From Antedon mediterranea (taxonomy: Eukaryota; Echinodermata; Crinoidea; Comatulida; Antedonidae): a DNA stretch of 64,000 bases. Under the pieces are notes generated by a model. It was not told the DNA's origin. It saw only the letters and a list, made by a program, of their open reading frames with translations, and made no database searches. The DNA lies in the NCBI RefSeq assembly GCF_964355755.1, contig NC_092676.1, positions 11,516,288-11,580,287 on the forward strand, in the 5' to 3' direction. Positions 20,865 through 34,000 of this stretch are shown here, piece after piece (positions within the stretch are counted from its first letter, which is position 1; every line of letters starts with the position of its first letter). A program made the translations under genes and the position numbers.

Positions 20865-21584
20865 CCTGATGATGTGCTATGCCCAAAACATGTTTTAAGG
20901 CAGAGTTAAAATTTAGATTTTTTCTACAGTATTCATATCCTCTGCCTATGTAGCTCTTTGATTTTTAAAGTTTTCAATAAATTAACTTACTTCCGAGCAT
21001 TTTAGGGCAAACTGTTGTATTAGACTAAATAGAAATATATATGTTCCAAACAATTTGACACCAAAAGTAATGCTCTACGACAAATATTTCTTGAGATACG
21101 GTAAAGAATTATGAATAGGTCAATAAGAGGTCAATAACCTCACTTCCGGTCATTTTGGGATAAAATATTTCATTACAGCAAATAAAAATATGCATGGTCT
21201 GAACAATTTGGGCCTAATCTTAATTCTCTATGACAAGCCATTACCGAGATATGATAAGACCAGGTCAAAGGTCAAACTGCCAGAAACTGTAGTAGCGGCC
21301 ATTTTTTGACAAAATTTTCTGTTAGAGCAAATAGGAATGTATATATTGTGAACTATTTGACACCAAAATCGATACTCTACGACAAGCGGTTACAAAGTTA
21401 TAGACCAATTTAAAATGGCAGCCATTTTGGACGCCATCTTGGATTTCTCGGTGAGCACAAGGAGGATTTTTCGGGACTTTTAGTATGATGTTCCAATCAT
21501 AGTTCTCGACCTTTCCTGAAAAAATTAGCTTGTTACCAGAAATTTCCGGGTCAAACCCTAATGCTCTTGGACTATTATTCTTAT
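20865..21584. repeat. Right arm of the 0.7 kb inverted repeat
   Basis: Reverse-complement partner of 18400-19125. Its main block ends CCAGAAATTTCCGGGTC at 21552, and the inner side ends near CCCAAAACATGTTTTAAGGC (about 20882). Differences from the left arm are scattered single bases, so the duplication is fairly young compared with the other repeats here. Confidence 0.8.
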
Positions 21585-22941
21585 AGCCAAATACAACTTC
21601 TCTTCCATGAAGATTTGGTGCATATTTATTCTTTTTCCATTCACTTAGTAGAAATTCTGTTAGTGTCATTTTATTGTCATCGCTTGACAGAAACGATTTC
21701 CAGTCTCGTGGCACTTTAGTCTTGACTCCTTTAATTATATGGGATTTAGAAGAACCTCTTCTAGCCCTTTCAATTCCTTTGATGGATAGTGGGAGGTAGG
21801 TATCAGTTACAAAGTCCACACGTTTTACCTTAGGCAGCTGTCCAAATATACTCTCTGCCAGCTCTCCAAATGTATCAGGCAAAGCCATCTGTGCTTGCAG
21901 CAGAGCCATTCCGTCAACCATATATGTGGTTTCTCCAGCCGGCCTTTCTATTGTGTTTGATTCGCCAATGCATGCATAAGCTTTGCCTTGTCTGTCTTCA
22001 CTGGAACACCATCAGCCGTTGCAAGTGCCCATGGAACAGGGCCCAATGAGAAACTAAGCACCCTCTCCATACTAATGTCATGCTTCATTGCTAAAAGTAC
22101 AAGCTGACCAAATACATTTCTTTCAGCTTTTACTTCTTTGGTCTTCTTTGACTGTCCCGAGATCGTACAGGATTTGGCAAGTTGTACAAATGTCTTTAGT
22201 TTACACTTCTTGATTGGATGATGAAAACTTACTGTGCCTTCAACAAGTCGTTGCGTAACAAATTTGTCGTAAGCCTGTTTTCCAATATTATCAGCCTGGA
22301 GGAGATCATGTTCGATCTCATCTGATACTGGTGCGCCTGATGACAGACAGTAGAGGACGTTCTTGTTTTCAACAACAAAAGGATTTACAAAGTTATGAAA
22401 TGCTGCTAGAACCTTGCAAGTATCTTGTTCACTGTTGATGATGTGTGAGGACTTCAAGCCCTTGTGTGAAGTTGATTCCATGTTATCCATGTCTGCCATT
22501 TCCATTGTGGCTTGCTGGTAACCAGCCCTACTGTGTCTTGTCGTGCACCACCTATGATATGCCGAATAGATCCTGCTGAATTCTATGATTCCACCATGGC
22601 ACTTTACGTGACGGTTGATAGTTTGTTCAATTGTGATGTCAACAGCATTTCTCGACATCGGAATTTGTGATCGTTTAACGCTGAAACCATTGTATCGCAA
22701 GAGCTCCTCTGCTCCGGGATGTCTCTCTGATATGTTTAGGAGAGACAGGAAATACACCATTGTTTTGGTGGTCGTAGCTAAAAAACAGACTACACATTCT
22801 TTGTAGGCTAGCTAAATGCAAATCAAAATTGTTTTCCTTAGTTGCTCTTTGAAATTGAAGGATAAGCCAAACTCGATCCATATAGTTAAGCCAGAACTGT
22901 GCAGTTTTACCAAGTTCTCCTAGGCCTAGGCTAGTCCACAT
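21440..22941 (-). pseudogene. Academ-type transposase, N-terminal and middle parts, frameshifted
   Basis: Three frames in sequence on the minus strand cover the conserved front of the same protein family as 17512-18456. About 22941-22757 holds a GKTAQFWLNYMDRV segment and LHLASLQRM..FFSYDHQN. 22760-21948 holds HPGAEELLRYNGFSVKRS, AVDITIEQTINRHVK, YCLSSGAPV and LGPVPWALATADG. 21921-21440 holds VDGMALLQ, PDTFGELAESIF, VDFVTDTYLPLSIK, ERARRGSS and WKSFLSSDDNK. Frame changes near 22757 and 21935 break it. The last conserved piece runs into the inverted-repeat arm at about 21584, and the gene continues as the nuclease part near 18395. Conservation across the breaks shows recent function, but this copy cannot make the whole protein. 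Confidence 0.75.
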
Positions 22942-23636
22942 TTTGCACCATGTACTGTACTAGGAGAGCAAATTGCTTGTAATACTTACTATGAATTAAC
23001 TTTGTTGTTGAAAAAGCACAATTTTCTTCGATAATTTAGCTCAATGTTATATGACTAGACTGGTTTCATACAACTGATCAACTAGACTACTACACTGCTA
23101 TCTGTGTTCTGATTGGTTTAAAGTTGAATGTCATGCATCAACTAATTTGTTGTTTTTGTATTATTTTAATAATAATAATATTATTTTATTAGTTTAATCA
23201 AATAATGTCAGTACCAGTTAAATTATTGAATGGTAAAATGACATTCTGACATTTTTCTGATTGTTTATATAATCATTTCTAGTAATTACTTCAATTTTGT
23301 TAAGTTTTATGATTTTCGACAGCCATTTTGAAATGCGCCCTCTATATTGACTTTTCGGAATACAAACATATACCATGACCTGACCACACATTATTTCAAT
23401 ACAGAACAATTAAAAAACAAGTTAATTTTAGCATATAAATTACTGTTTTATCAATATATATAATATTTTATTAAATTTGGCGGCCATTTTGGAAAAAGCG
23501 CCCTCATCGGTTTACGCACCACTGCGCAATGTGCAGACAACCTGATTTGAAAACCTATATGTGTGCGAGGTTTCCAAAAATGTATGGGTCATAAAATCCC
23601 CAGGGGGGGAGGGGGGTTACGGTAGCCCACAGTCTA

Positions 23637-23706
23637 TTGGATTAGAACCTCGATCTCACGATCAGTAGTCGAACGTCCAACACACTGCGCCACACGCTCT
23701 TACACA
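23637..23706 (-). mobile_element. tRNA-derived SINE, 5' head with A and B boxes
   Basis: On the minus strand this has an A box inside TGTGGCGCAGTGTGTTGG (23677-23694) and a B box inside GAGGTTCTAATCC (23639-23651), the internal RNA polymerase III promoter. It is the 5' end of the SINE whose 3' part lies at 16424-16676 on the far side of the 7 kb insertion. Confidence 0.75.
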
Positions 23707-23845
23707 AGTTGTCTATTTGTTGTTGCGTTGTCTATTTGACAACTAATACATTTTTTTTTATAAAAGAGAAATCCCGGTCAGCAAAAACACGTAGCTGTTA
23801 TAGAGGAATTAATTAATTTTCTAAACAAACGAGTTTGCATGGTTA

Positions 23846-23935
23846 CGGGTTAGCCAAAGTGGGTATGAGTTGACCAATTATTGGGTACGAGTTAGACAAG
23901 TTGGGTACGAGTTGGCATTGGTACGGGTTGGTTTG
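23846..23935. repeat. Short tandem repeat of GGGTACGAGTTG-like units
   Basis: Four degenerate units of about 24 bp: GGTTACGGGTTAGCC, GGGTATGAGTTGACC, GGGTACGAGTTAGAC, GGGTACGAGTTGGCA. Non-coding. Confidence 0.65.
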
Positions 23936-24129
23936 GGACCTAGCGTACACATGTCTCGGATACATAGATACTAATCAAATACGATTGTCTGTAAAGTCGT
24001 GCGCCTTCTTAAAATTTAAAAAAAAAAACATTGTTTTGATGAAATATATAAAGTGCGTCTTATACATCGGTGATATAAAAAATATGGATATTTTACTCTC
24101 AGTTAGGGGTGCGTCTTATACACTAAAAT

Positions 24130-24336
24130 ATACGATATGTTTAAATAATAAGCCGATCGAATGTGTAAATAAAACTAAATTATTAGGAGTCGTGATTTCT
24201 AATAACCTCTCATGGACCTGTCAATTGACCATATGTTTAAAAAGGCAAACAGATTATTTTTTCTTTGACAAATACATAAAGCAGACTTTGATTTTAATTA
24301 TTTGCTCCATTATACTAGTATTGTTTGGCCAGTAGT
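24130..24336 (+). pseudogene. LINE reverse transcriptase fragment (C-terminal part)
   Basis: A short open stretch carries NNKPIECVNKTKLLGVVIS followed by NNLSW, the segment that follows the YADD block in jockey/CR1-type reverse transcriptases. It ends in about 60 residues that still have an LIICSIILVLFGQ-like end. Everything else of the LINE is gone. Confidence 0.6.
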
Positions 24337-24801
24337 CGACTACACGGCTCTTGGATCAAGATCAACGAACCTGGCTGAGCAAGCAACATTTCCATAAATT
24401 AAAGAATGAAAATCAGAGACTTAATTCAATTTATTAATATAATAAATTATGATAATAAAGTTCAAGTTCATCCTTTCTTACTTGTCTAGCCTTGTAGACC
24501 TAGTTTTCAAAATTGATTATATTTCCATTGACCACTATTTTGATGTTTACCTGTTTGATATTGTTTATAAGTTTTTAAAATATTTTAGGCCTATATTGTT
24601 TATTTACCTGTACAGTATTAATTATATTTTTAATCCATTCTATATAGTGGCGGGTCTCCTGCTGTTGAATGTGACTGAAAATAAATCAATATGGCCGGTT
24701 GCTACTGCTTCTGCTTTTTTTAAATTAAAGACCAGCTAGCCCTTTTGGTCACTTGAAATCGTTTAAAGTAATTCTTTTTTCTTTTTACTTCTCATATGCA
24801 G
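24337..24801. other. Non-coding stretch upstream of the first visible MRPS31 exon
   Basis: This is intron sequence if the missing first exon lies further left. A polypyrimidine tract (24774-24792) and CATATGCAG precede the exon at 24802. I found no ATG-containing frame with a donor in the required phase here. Confidence 0.45.
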
Positions 24802-25032
24802 GAATAGGACAAAAAGCTTTTGCAGAGTTGTTAAAATTGTTAGATATTGTAGTGAAGCCAACAACAGAAATCATGATGGTGGTGGCAATCGAGAACCTAA
24901 AGAAAGTAAATTGATGGCAGCTTTGAAAGGAATAAAAGTTAATAAAGATTTTGGGAAAAAAATTTACAAAAAACAACATGTTAACAGATTTAAAAATGTA
25001 GATGTTCAGTCATCCAAGAGACCAGTAGTGCT
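24802..25032 (+). CDS. MRPS31: MRPS31 exon (first one visible)
   Basis: Acceptor CATATGCAG, donor CT|GTAAGT. Encodes a basic segment with [18 protein letters not shown] and ends VQSSKRPVV. The first base completes a codon begun in a missing upstream exon. The stop-containing alternative frames and the exact-phase join to the next exon support the frame. Confidence 0.85.
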
Positions 25033-28000
25033 GTAAGTTTTAAAATAAAACAAGTGTAGCCTACTTATTAGGGCAAAAAAAATGTTATTGTGTTGGCCAC
25101 GTTTTGGGTATAAATCCCAAAAGTGGGTATGTCGGTAGGACATTTTTTTCCCCCAGACCAAAATTGTGTTGCCGGCAAAAAAATATATAATTTACACAAA
25201 GGATTCAATTTAATTTATTTTCCACATACTACACAACTACTACAACCTAGTACATGGAGGATGCATATATAAGATCTGTGCAGAGCATAATCTTTAGGCT
25301 TATAGGATACAAAAAGACCATATTTAAAAACACTTTTCATAGCATCCTAGGCTTTATGCCAGCTACAAATGTTGTTTCAATTTAAAAAAATAGTCTATTA
25401 AATAAAGTAGTCCTAGGTTTGTCAGGCATAAAGCCTAGGGCTGCTAGGTAGGCTAGGCCTAGCTAAACTTTAAATAAAGCCAAAAACAATCAAGATCGAA
25501 ATAAACTATTTCTGTGTGTATGCTGTTACATTAAGCGAGTTAAGATATTATTTCAGATGAACAATATTGAGTTTTATATTGTTTTATTCATACGTAATTA
25601 CACTAGCATTAACGATATAACATTGAAATGTAGGCCTAGGCCGTAATGAGCCATAGTTCGCCGGTGAAATTATCACCGGTCAGCGATCGATCAAGGTGTA
25701 GGTCTAGGCTAACAAGTTTTAACAAAAGAGCTTATGACAATCTTAGGTAAATTTTTATTAAACCTATAGGCCTACTTGCTTGGCGATTCTATGCCTTTTA
25801 AATCATTTAACAAGTTTGTAATTGGATCGTAGCACTATAAAGTAAAACCAAGAAACACCACCTCAACAACCTCGTGCGACTGCAATCTGTTCTTTGCAGA
25901 TCATTAATCCATTAATTATGAGGGTGTTTAAAAATTTGATACAGTAACTATTCGAAACGTGTCTCAAACACTGTGTAATCAAAGCGTTTATTTAGTTAAA
26001 ACTTAATTGGATCCCCCCAAAATTTATAATCGCGTAGTCCAGTATCACGTGATTAACAGTCAGTTGCATGTGGCCAACACAATCATTTTTTTTTTTTTGT
26101 TATTATTGTACTGTTGTCCCTTGATGTAACCATGAAACAGCGCAGGTGATATTGACGCGTATACCGCAGTGAGCTGTATAAACAATTTGTACAAAGGGAC
26201 ACCGCCAGACAAGTATACAGTATGCACCTATTGTTTAGATCACTGGCAGTCAGCATGCATAAAGTGTATAGCCCTCCGACGTACGTGACTATGAAGTACT
26301 GTATAGTGTGTCATAATAAACAAATGTTATCTTTTACAAAACTGCACCAATTTGGCAATAGCTGTAAATGTGTTTTTTTAGGGTTTATTAATGAAACAGA
26401 TTTATACTTATTGAGTAAAATAAAAATTTTCACCTTGATTTAGGGATGCATTAAAGCAAACCGTAGCATCACTACCAGAGCGTGAAGAGGCAGAAGAGGA
26501 TCTCATTAATGAATTGGAGAGACAGGATGCCCAGACATTGGCAGCCAAACGGATTTCCGAAAGGTTTGTTGTGCTTGGTAATGCCTAATGTAATGTTTGT
26601 ATTGCCTAGTTTATAACCTAAATTTTGCATTGTCATTCGTTTAATTAAAGAACATAAAACATGATTAATAAAATCAGACTTTGAATAGGCCATTTTGTAC
26701 ATGAAGTTAATACTTCTGTAGAAAAAGATGTTTCCAATTAGAAAGACAAAATTAACTGTTATATTAAACCAAAACCGGTTTGCTGTCAGCCAATTTTACA
26801 TTTTTTTGGGTTTAATACGATTTTTTCAGGTAAATTGAACAACAACATTTTAAGTGAAAATACTGTACAGATAGCTGTGATATCCGACATCCAAAAGGAT
26901 AAAAGAAAAAGAAAAAACATGTTTGATAATGGATCTAATCTTCTACAATATTGAAATTATTAATTTCTATATTTTAACAGGCCGGATATATTGCAGCAGG
27001 GTGAAGAATACAGTATTGAATCTGACCTTCTTCACAGTTTACGTAGTTCGGAACAACCAGAAGATGCAAGTAATTTAACTTCCCTTATGTCAGGGTTGAA
27101 AGTTCAACAAAATAAGAACGAAGCTCAGAAAGAGGTTAACGTCCAAGAGAAAAATGATGGCCATTTTAAAAAAGTTTTTATCAGTCAGGTAGACACAGAT
27201 GTGGCGGATATGAAAGACTATAAGACGACCTCACAGAACATGCCTTACAAAAGGCAACGCAAGTAGGTTTTTTTACTTCATAAAGCCTGTTTTCAACTAG
27301 GTGAATTTGTTCACACAAATTCTGGATGTCTTGAGTTTCTTACTTCATATTCTGTTTTGATAGTGCTATAGTTGGCAGCACAGACATGACGTGACCCTTT
27401 AGAGAGAAGCATGTAGTTGAAAACTACTGTCCACAGCGCATTGAGACAACAATATTGTTTGTGTGATCTATTTTGATGACATCAAAATAATGTTGAGCAT
27501 AGTATTACTGTGAAGCTAGTTAAATTGAATATATGGAAAGTAAGGGACCATGTCAAAGTTATTCTGCTGCTGCAGTTATTCCAGAAATTTCTGGTTAACC
27601 AAACAAACTGTTTATTGCTGTCTCATTAAATAACAGAAGAATACTTTTGATGTGATCCCTAAAAGTATTTTCTTGTTTCATCCAAAGGCGTTCAATATTC
27701 GAGAGATACAGATTGAATATATTTGAACCATTAGAAAAGGATAAAAATGGTAGGTTTATTTCTTTTGTCTTTTACCAAAAAATGGAGTATTTACATTGTT
27801 GTGATTTGTATAAAGCAATAGAACATGATGACAGAGTTACCATGCAGCAATAATGTTGTTGTTATTTTGATTATTATAAAGTATTGTACTGTAGCATTCT
27901 AAATAGGCCAGCCATAATTGAATGATTTAAATTGGAATAATAATAATAAATATTATCAGTGCATGGCGTTTATTCGGGGGAGGAGTTATTTTTTTTTGGT

Positions 28001-31000
28001 TTAAATAAAAATTGTATCAAAATGGTTGGTAAATTGTAGATCATGGCAGTTGTGAATTCTATATAATATATAAATATAGAAATAAGTAATACAATATTGT
28101 GTATCACGTTGTGGGGCATTTATTTGAGGAATTAAAGGGGTGTGCCGTGTTTATTCCAAATGATGTTCTATTGGAGTGGGGCGGCGGGGGTGGATTTAAA
28201 TTTTGGATTTTGGTGAAACAATGTAAAGTGCAGATACATTGGTCCCTATGTAAATATACTTTTTTCAATATGCAGAATAATAACAAGAGAGCTCCCAATT
28301 CAAGTCAGGATCTTATGCTTTTCCAACTCCCATTCATATTTTACAGTTCCAACAATAGACACAAAGGCAAGTATCTGGGAAATAGAGAAACAGAAGGAAT
28401 TAAGGATGTTAACATTTTATAGTATAGGTAATGGATTTGATGAAATGACTATGCTAACTGAAGAAGGAAAACTGTGGCAGTACCCTGTCAATAATGAACA
28501 AGGTATCAAAAGCGTCAATTAACTTAGGTCACTTATTTTCACCTATTCGGCACTGTATGTAGTACGTATACAATAGTGTATACTGTATATACTTAGACTT
28601 GACACAAAATAGAGAGCACACTAACATTTTTTCAATGGCATAATCGTTTTTCTGTGCGCAATATTCTAACGTATGACATGCATGTGGCGTTTGCGCTGTG
28701 GATAACCTAACTCGGTGACGAGTTCAAATCTAGTTGGTTATAGCCCCTTGATTATAAATTGTGGTGTTCCTCAAGGGTCTATCCTTGGACCACTTCTGTT
28801 CTCACTTTACATGTTACCTATCGCTGCTATTTTGCATTCAAATAAGATTCAGTTTCATATGTATGCCGATGACATTCAAATATACATCTTGTTTAACCCT
28901 CTGTCCGACTATAATTCTTCACTCCTCAAGCTTGTAAAATGCATATCCGAATCCAAATCTGGATGACAAACAACATGCTCAAACTCAATGCCAATAAGAC
29001 TGAATTTATTATCTTTGTCTCCAAGTTTCTTTTTCCCAAACCTGTTTTCCGCCCTCTGAATATTGGAACTACACAAATTAACGCAGCTGCATCCGTAAGA
29101 AATCTTGGTGTAGTTTTTGATCACCACCTAAATTTCGCTGAACATATAAGCTCGGTTTGCAAATCTGCTAATTTCCATGCTCGCAATATTGGTCGTATCC
29201 GAAAATTACCTTACCACCTCTCAAATTCTCACTCACGCCTTCATTTCATCTCGGCTCGACTACTGCAACTCCTTATTGTTCAATCTTCCGTCTTCCTCAA
29301 TTAAACGCTCGTCTTCAAACAATCTCCTTTCCATTCCGACTTTTAACACTAACACTATTGTCAGGATCTTTTTTTTTTCTTTTTCTTTTTTTTCTATATT
29401 CTTCTTCCTTTCCACGAATTTTGTTGCACGCATATCTCTAATTCTGGCCAACATTGTATAACTTTGTCATAAGATTGACTTGTAGCTGTAGATGTGCAAG
29501 AAACTTCGTATTATGACTTTAGAGTTGCGCAACATGATTTACACGCGATTTTATGAATTTCAATGATTGATCATAGATTAAAAACCAAAAGTCATTTTTT
29601 ATTGACACTTGGTGAAAATTTAAGTAATATCAAGGGCAAACTTTCTATGGATTAAAAATGGCATGTTTCACAGAAAGTTACGCGCGCACACACGTTTAAA
29701 AATTAAAAATTTGAAAAGTCAATTTCTAATCAAATTTCTACGCGTTTCATGTAATTTTAAGCATGTCAAAAATTCCCACGGTACACACGTAGCGCTAAAA
29801 ACATATTTTTTTTCGTGATTTATGTTTTTCCAGCCTTTTCTAGTAATTTTACCAACTTTCAAACAATTTTGACTTAAAATCACGTCATAACGAGCACGTC
29901 GAATTGGACAATTTGCGCACGTTTTTTAATGAAAAAGTTTAAAAATTCGTCAAAATTATGCCTTTTTTTAAACAGTCATAGTTTCTAAACTACATGGTGA
30001 AGTTTATTATTATTACATATTATGAAAATAGATGAGTTGTAGATATCGGATCATACATCAATATGGCTAACTGGACATTGTGACGTCATCGTATGGTCAC
30101 TCGAATATAAAATATAGGATTTTTGTCTTTTTTGTCATAGCTCACATTTAATAGAGCGCATCTCTACTTATCCGTATTCCATTTCTCCCCATTTTTTATT
30201 TTGTCTAGGTCAATCAATTACCTTTCGCATGATTTACCATTAAAATTGTGATGACATCGTCATGTTTAAAAGCGTCAATAACTTTGGTCACTTATTTTCA
30301 CCTTTTCTGCACTGTATGTATGTACGTATAGAATATATAGTGTATACCAGAGCCATATATATAAAGAGTTACGACATAGAAAATTAGAAGCCATTTTTGT
30401 GTCAAAGAATTCGCACGCTGAGGGCGCGCGCGTCTATTTTGTATAGCGTTTTCCTGTAGTTCATGCGTTATTTTTAGACTTTTTTGTCTATGAAATAACG
30501 CTTATATTCCGTTTTTACTTTAGTAATTATTTTATTAATGGTATTAATTTGGTAACATATATATTGTGTCTATAATAACAAAAGAATAAATGCTAGGGCC
30601 TACATGCAAGTCAGGATACATCAAAGCATGAACCAATACAAAAAACACACAAATTCACCCCTCTTTTTATACAATATATGGCTCTCTGTGTGTTTTTGAC
30701 ACAAACTTTCAGAGACTCGTTCATCATTTTATTTGTAATAATTTGCCCTTATTATTTTAATATTGTTCATACCCTATTCAATATATTAACAAATATATCC
30801 ACGACACTTTATTATTTTATTTAGTCATCAAAGCATGCATTATGGATTGAAAATATTACATAATTGTCATTAATAGGACGTAGTTATGGGATGTTTCGTT
30901 CCAAAATCAATCAATCAAACTTTATAATGTACTAGCGCACGCGCGCGCAATATTCTTTGCTGCAAGTACTTCTGTACGCTGTGCACATCGATATTTCACC

Positions 31001-34000
31001 GTAAAATGTGCAATTACATTTTTTTAAATATAAGAAAAAGTTTAAAGTATTTTGTTGCTCCTATACTTTACATGCATTAACGGAGACAAGTTTGACACAA
31101 ATTGATCTGCATATCACGTGACTATAATCCAATGTCGTAACTCTTTATATATATGGCTCTGGTGTATACTATATATACTTTAGACGTGACATGTCGTGTT
31201 TCTCTAAAACGTGAAAACAGAACATATCGTAACTTTGTCAACATATCGACATTTACGTGAACTTGTGCACCTTCAATTTTTTTTATCAAATCTTGACCAC
31301 TAAAAATGTGGTCAAAGGTCAAAAAGTCAAATTTTCTACATAAAATGGCATATGACTGGGCTCGCACTGGCCGATCGCCAAGTCGCCATGGGCGAAAACG
31401 TTTCCAGATTGGCGAAAAATAAAACGGCTACTTTAGCCATTTTGGCGATGACATATGATTAAATAGATAATCAAATAATCATTTTGGCTAAAGCATAAAG
31501 TCCAACTAAAAGGTTCATTTGTCGATCTCCAAGCATTTATTTTTTTCGTTATCATGTTGTTTACTTCAAGCTCCATTTTCGTCAACTTGTTTCGTTGTAC
31601 CAGGCGTCGCTTTTATTTCAATATGATGGAGGTAGCAGGACTATACTGCACAGAGAGACAGACGTTACACGACACATGGATGATGAAGTCTACCCAAACT
31701 ATCACGTGTTGCACGCTGCACAAACGATCGATGGCGGTCGGCTATTTACCGGGATTGTCTATTTTTCGATAGGGGTGTACTTTTCAGATTAAAAAGAAAC
31801 ATTATAGTATCTTCGATGAATGACGTCTTAATCTTATCGAAATCAAATATTTATGCATTATGCATTTTAGCCAATTTAATGTAGTTTCATATTTTACCCT
31901 TAATAAACTTCCCTCGTGCGTGGTCAGTAGAGTAAACAAAACAACATTCGGGAAATGGTAGATTCTAACTGGGATTTAGCTAACACACACATGCATTTTT
32001 ACAGCTGAGCGGGGCCGGCCGCCGGCTTCTGTGTTGTTGTGTAACAAATAATCGGGATGATATAAATTTCTCCACCTGACAGAAACGCTTCGGCGCAGCC
32101 CTGAGGGATAGAAAGATACGAGTGTTCGTTTGCTAGAAATTTTCCTCAATATTTTTAGCATACGACGTACCGTTGTACATAATTTTGTAGGCCTGGGCTG
32201 GAGCTACTGCACTTTCGCACCTCTTGAGCATACCCAATACGTTCACCCGCTGCGCGGCGGTGACCGTGAAGTCTCAGGACACGATTTTCGCCTGGTACGC
32301 GACGGAAGCCATCAAACAAACATGACCAGCCAAGCGTAAAAAACAAAAATAACATAGCGTTCAGGGGATTTAAAAAAACTGTAAAATGTTTCTTATTAAA
32401 TTGATAACTGTATGAATGCTGTATGATTAAAAACAATTATTTTTTTTTTTTTTTTAAATCATACAGTGATTTAGGCATAATTCTCTCGCTAAATGCCTTA
32501 CAAAAACGTTAAGGGAACAGTGTATAGACCTGTTGACATAGATTAATAGACTAAAATGTTTTTACCATTATATTTCAACAATTTTTAATTTTGGTTAAAA
32601 ACCGATTCATTTGGCTAAATAAAAAAATTGGACTTTAGCCATTTTGGCTATAGATAAACTGATTTGACTAAAAAAAATACTTTGACTTTCGCCAAATGGC
32701 TAAACAAAATGAGTGCTACCCCAGATTGATATTTCAGCAACATACAATTGATGTTAAAATATGCAGAATAAAAAGGAAGAAAACTTGGAACAAAACCAAA
32801 CAACTTAAAAAATGAGGTCATGGTCAAAAGTATTTATTCTATCATGAACATGCTATTAGTGATTGTTTTTTTTAAATTAACAAAAATCCCAAAACATTAA
32901 ATTTGACTTATTGAGGCGTACATGGTGTCAAAACGCACAGAATAAATGGGTCAAACTAAATTTGACAATGACCCTAAACCAAGTCTTGACCACCAAATAC
33001 AAGGTCTAGATAATGCTGATAATACTTACAGTAACTGATCACCAAAATAATAATTATAGTGCTTCCTCTTCATCGCTGTCAATTAGTTCTTCTGCATCTG
33101 TGTTATCCTTTCCATTCTCGCAATGTCCACTGCACACACCACATGCAGATACATACGACATGCCAGCTTTCATGCAGCTGCATCTCATGGTTTGGCATTG
33201 CCTTTCGCCTTCCTTGCAATTGCAGCAGATTCCTTTGAGAAGGTTGTCTGGCGCAATACCACAAGAGAGCATCTTAGGTTTAAGTTTTCTGTTGGAGTCT
33301 AATTCCCATCCTCTTCCTTTGGGTTCAAGAACCGAGGTGTTCAGATGCCTCCATATCCCAACTTGCATTTTCCGTTGGTGGTAGACGGTCAGGATCGATC
33401 TTTCCTTTGGCTGCTTGCTTCTTGAACTTAAGATAGCGAGACTTTTCAAGAGGAGTATCCCCACAGCCATATGTGATCTGCATTGCCTTTGATCCGGCTG
33501 TTCGAATTTGGGAGACAGGTGAAGTGGTGACACTGGCAGGAAATTTGGATTTGTAAAGAGCACATTTGGTATGTCCATGAATGCATGAAACAGTGTCATT
33601 TCCAGACCAGCCATACTTGAAGAGGAACTCCTTGCGGTCACCGATGTCTATGGTAGAGATGTCGTAAAGACCATCAAAGTCTGCTTGAAGATACAAGTCC
33701 TGGGCGACAACAACAACTGGGGAATTAACACCTACGACCAAATCCATTGCAGATCTAACAATCAGTGTGTCACCATCATCCTTTGCTTGGCGTACAGTGA
33801 TATGCTGTCTTGCCATCTCTGTAGATATCATCGTGATTAGCTCCTTTGTTCTTCTCATTTATCACATGACACAGTCAGGTCCAGTGTGACACTCAAGTCC
33901 GGAGAAACCTTCTTTCCAGCCATCTGGCGTATATGCTCATGGTCTTTCGTTGATGATTCTTCCCCGTAGCCAAACATACCTGACATAAGAATCAACTATA

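Larger units (their letters stand above)
16677..23636. mobile_element. Academ-like DNA transposon (about 7 kb, long TIRs, 3 bp TSD)
   Basis: Both ends begin TAGACTGTGGGCT, then a C-rich run with TGGGGATTTT, then a strongly conserved block starting CAGGTTGTCTGCACATTGCG and ending in GAGGGCGC near the inner side (left to about 16835, right from about 23480). TTG flanks both ends (16674-16676, 23637-23639). The flanking SINE reads continuously across the empty site, which confirms the 3 bp duplication. The interior carries one long minus-strand gene for a protein with FEN1/XPG-like motifs. Known Academ transposons have an XPG-type nuclease and 3-4 bp duplications, hence the assignment. This copy is dead: the gene has frameshifts and a 3.1 kb interruption. 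Confidence 0.7.

Noticed and set aside
23901-24130. First exon of MRPS31 starting at 23901
   Set aside because: No presequence character, no donor in phase 2, and the frame runs into a LINE fragment.
29260-29461. Lys/Ile-rich minus frame
   Set aside because: Antisense of a T-rich tract in the LINE fragment.
31554-32436. Several 60-90 codon frames
   Set aside because: They disagree between strands and lie in a putative non-autonomous element; no recognisable motif.
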